Origin: Strigamia acuminata
Taxonomy: Eukaryota; Arthropoda; Chilopoda; Geophilomorpha; Linotaeniidae
Assembly (NCBI GenBank): GCA_949358305.1
Contig: OX442319.1
Coordinates: 12,030,001-12,090,000, forward strand
Reading direction: 5' to 3'
Length of the DNA stretch: 60,000 nucleotides
Below, piece after piece: positions 59,757-60,000 of the stretch. The notes under the pieces are model-generated. The model saw nothing but the letters and a program-made list of their open reading frames with translations. It was not told the DNA's origin and did no database searches. The position numbers were made by a program, and so were the translations under genes. Position 1 is the stretch's first letter; each line of letters opens with the position of its first letter.

Positions 59757-60000
59757 AAAAAGTCGATTTTTAAGCATAAAAGTCGATTTTTAAGCATAAA
59801 AGTCGATTTTTAAGCATAAAAGTCGATTTTTAAGCATAAAAGTTTATTTTTAAGCATAAAAGTCTATTTTTAAGCATAAAAGTCGATTTTTAAGCATAAA
59901 AGTCGATTTTTAAGCATAAAAGTCGATTTTTAAGCATAAAAGTCGATTTTTAAGCATAAAAGATAATTTTAACTTAAAAGTCGACTATTTTATGTATAAA
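59757..60000. repeat. 20-bp satellite AGTCGATTTTTAAGCATAAA
   Basis: About ten exact or near-exact 20-bp units lie between 59757 and 59962, then degenerate units run to the window edge, so the array probably continues. A lone unit lies at about 37524-37552 and looser copies at about 59680 and 59750. Confidence 0.9.

Noticed and set aside
55655-60000. CRISPR-like array
   Set aside because: The repeats are contiguous 20-bp units without unique spacers, and the genome is eukaryotic.
1-60000. rRNA or complete tRNA genes
   Set aside because: None were recognised on either strand.

Overview
This is eukaryotic DNA, most likely from an arthropod (perhaps a springtail, crustacean or non-holometabolous insect). 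Coding segments are broken by short GT-AG introns (52-271 bp in the best supported cases), and Copia, Gypsy, Bel/Pao, piggyBac and mariner elements all occur. Recognisable host genes are a tandem pair of NACHT/NLR-like genes, a DWNN-domain (RBBP6-like) gene, a RING-H2 membrane protein gene and a nucleoredoxin-like gene. All of them lie on the minus strand. The species cannot be fixed from sequence alone.

Layout. 1-663 holds fragments of one or two unrecognised minus-strand genes. From 1318 to 35990 lies NLR copy B on the minus strand, split by two insertions. The first is a 29,013-bp nest at 1842-30854 flanked by TTAA. Its outer element is a 2,976-bp piggyBac whose transposase is cut by Copia-1 (4205-11399). 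The same piggyBac also received a Gypsy element (11892-30724), whose pol is in turn cut by Copia-2 (18004-25023). The second insertion is Copia-3 (32000-34591), a 2.6-kb internally deleted Copia with an intact gag/protease ORF. When the insertions and one copy of each target duplication are left out of the count, copy B has an open frame of 990 codons. 38379-42967 is a deleted Bel/Pao element. 45441-45854 is a DWNN-only ORF. 46298-49340 is the intact NLR copy A, which shares about 1.4 kb of upstream sequence with copy B. 51814-54727 holds a RING-H2 membrane protein gene, probably in three exons, with a mariner remnant and a MITE in an intron. 56466-58557 is a two-exon nucleoredoxin-like gene. 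Tandem repeats occupy 55655-56245, 57486-58073 and 59757-60000.

Two observations stand out as possibly undescribed. (1) Inside the piggyBac, convergent to the transposase, is a four-exon gene for a 113-residue protein of unknown function (2050-2590, plus strand), with all exon phases compatible. (2) The Gypsy element carries a third, non-env-like ORF of about 947 residues. It is assembled from two exons through a GTAAGT donor and an acceptor whose own TAG would be an in-frame stop. Its gag and pol are linked by an A AAA AAC heptamer in the correct frame for -1 frameshifting. The LTR pairs of Copia-1, Copia-2, Copia-3 and the Gypsy look identical by eye, so the nest is young.
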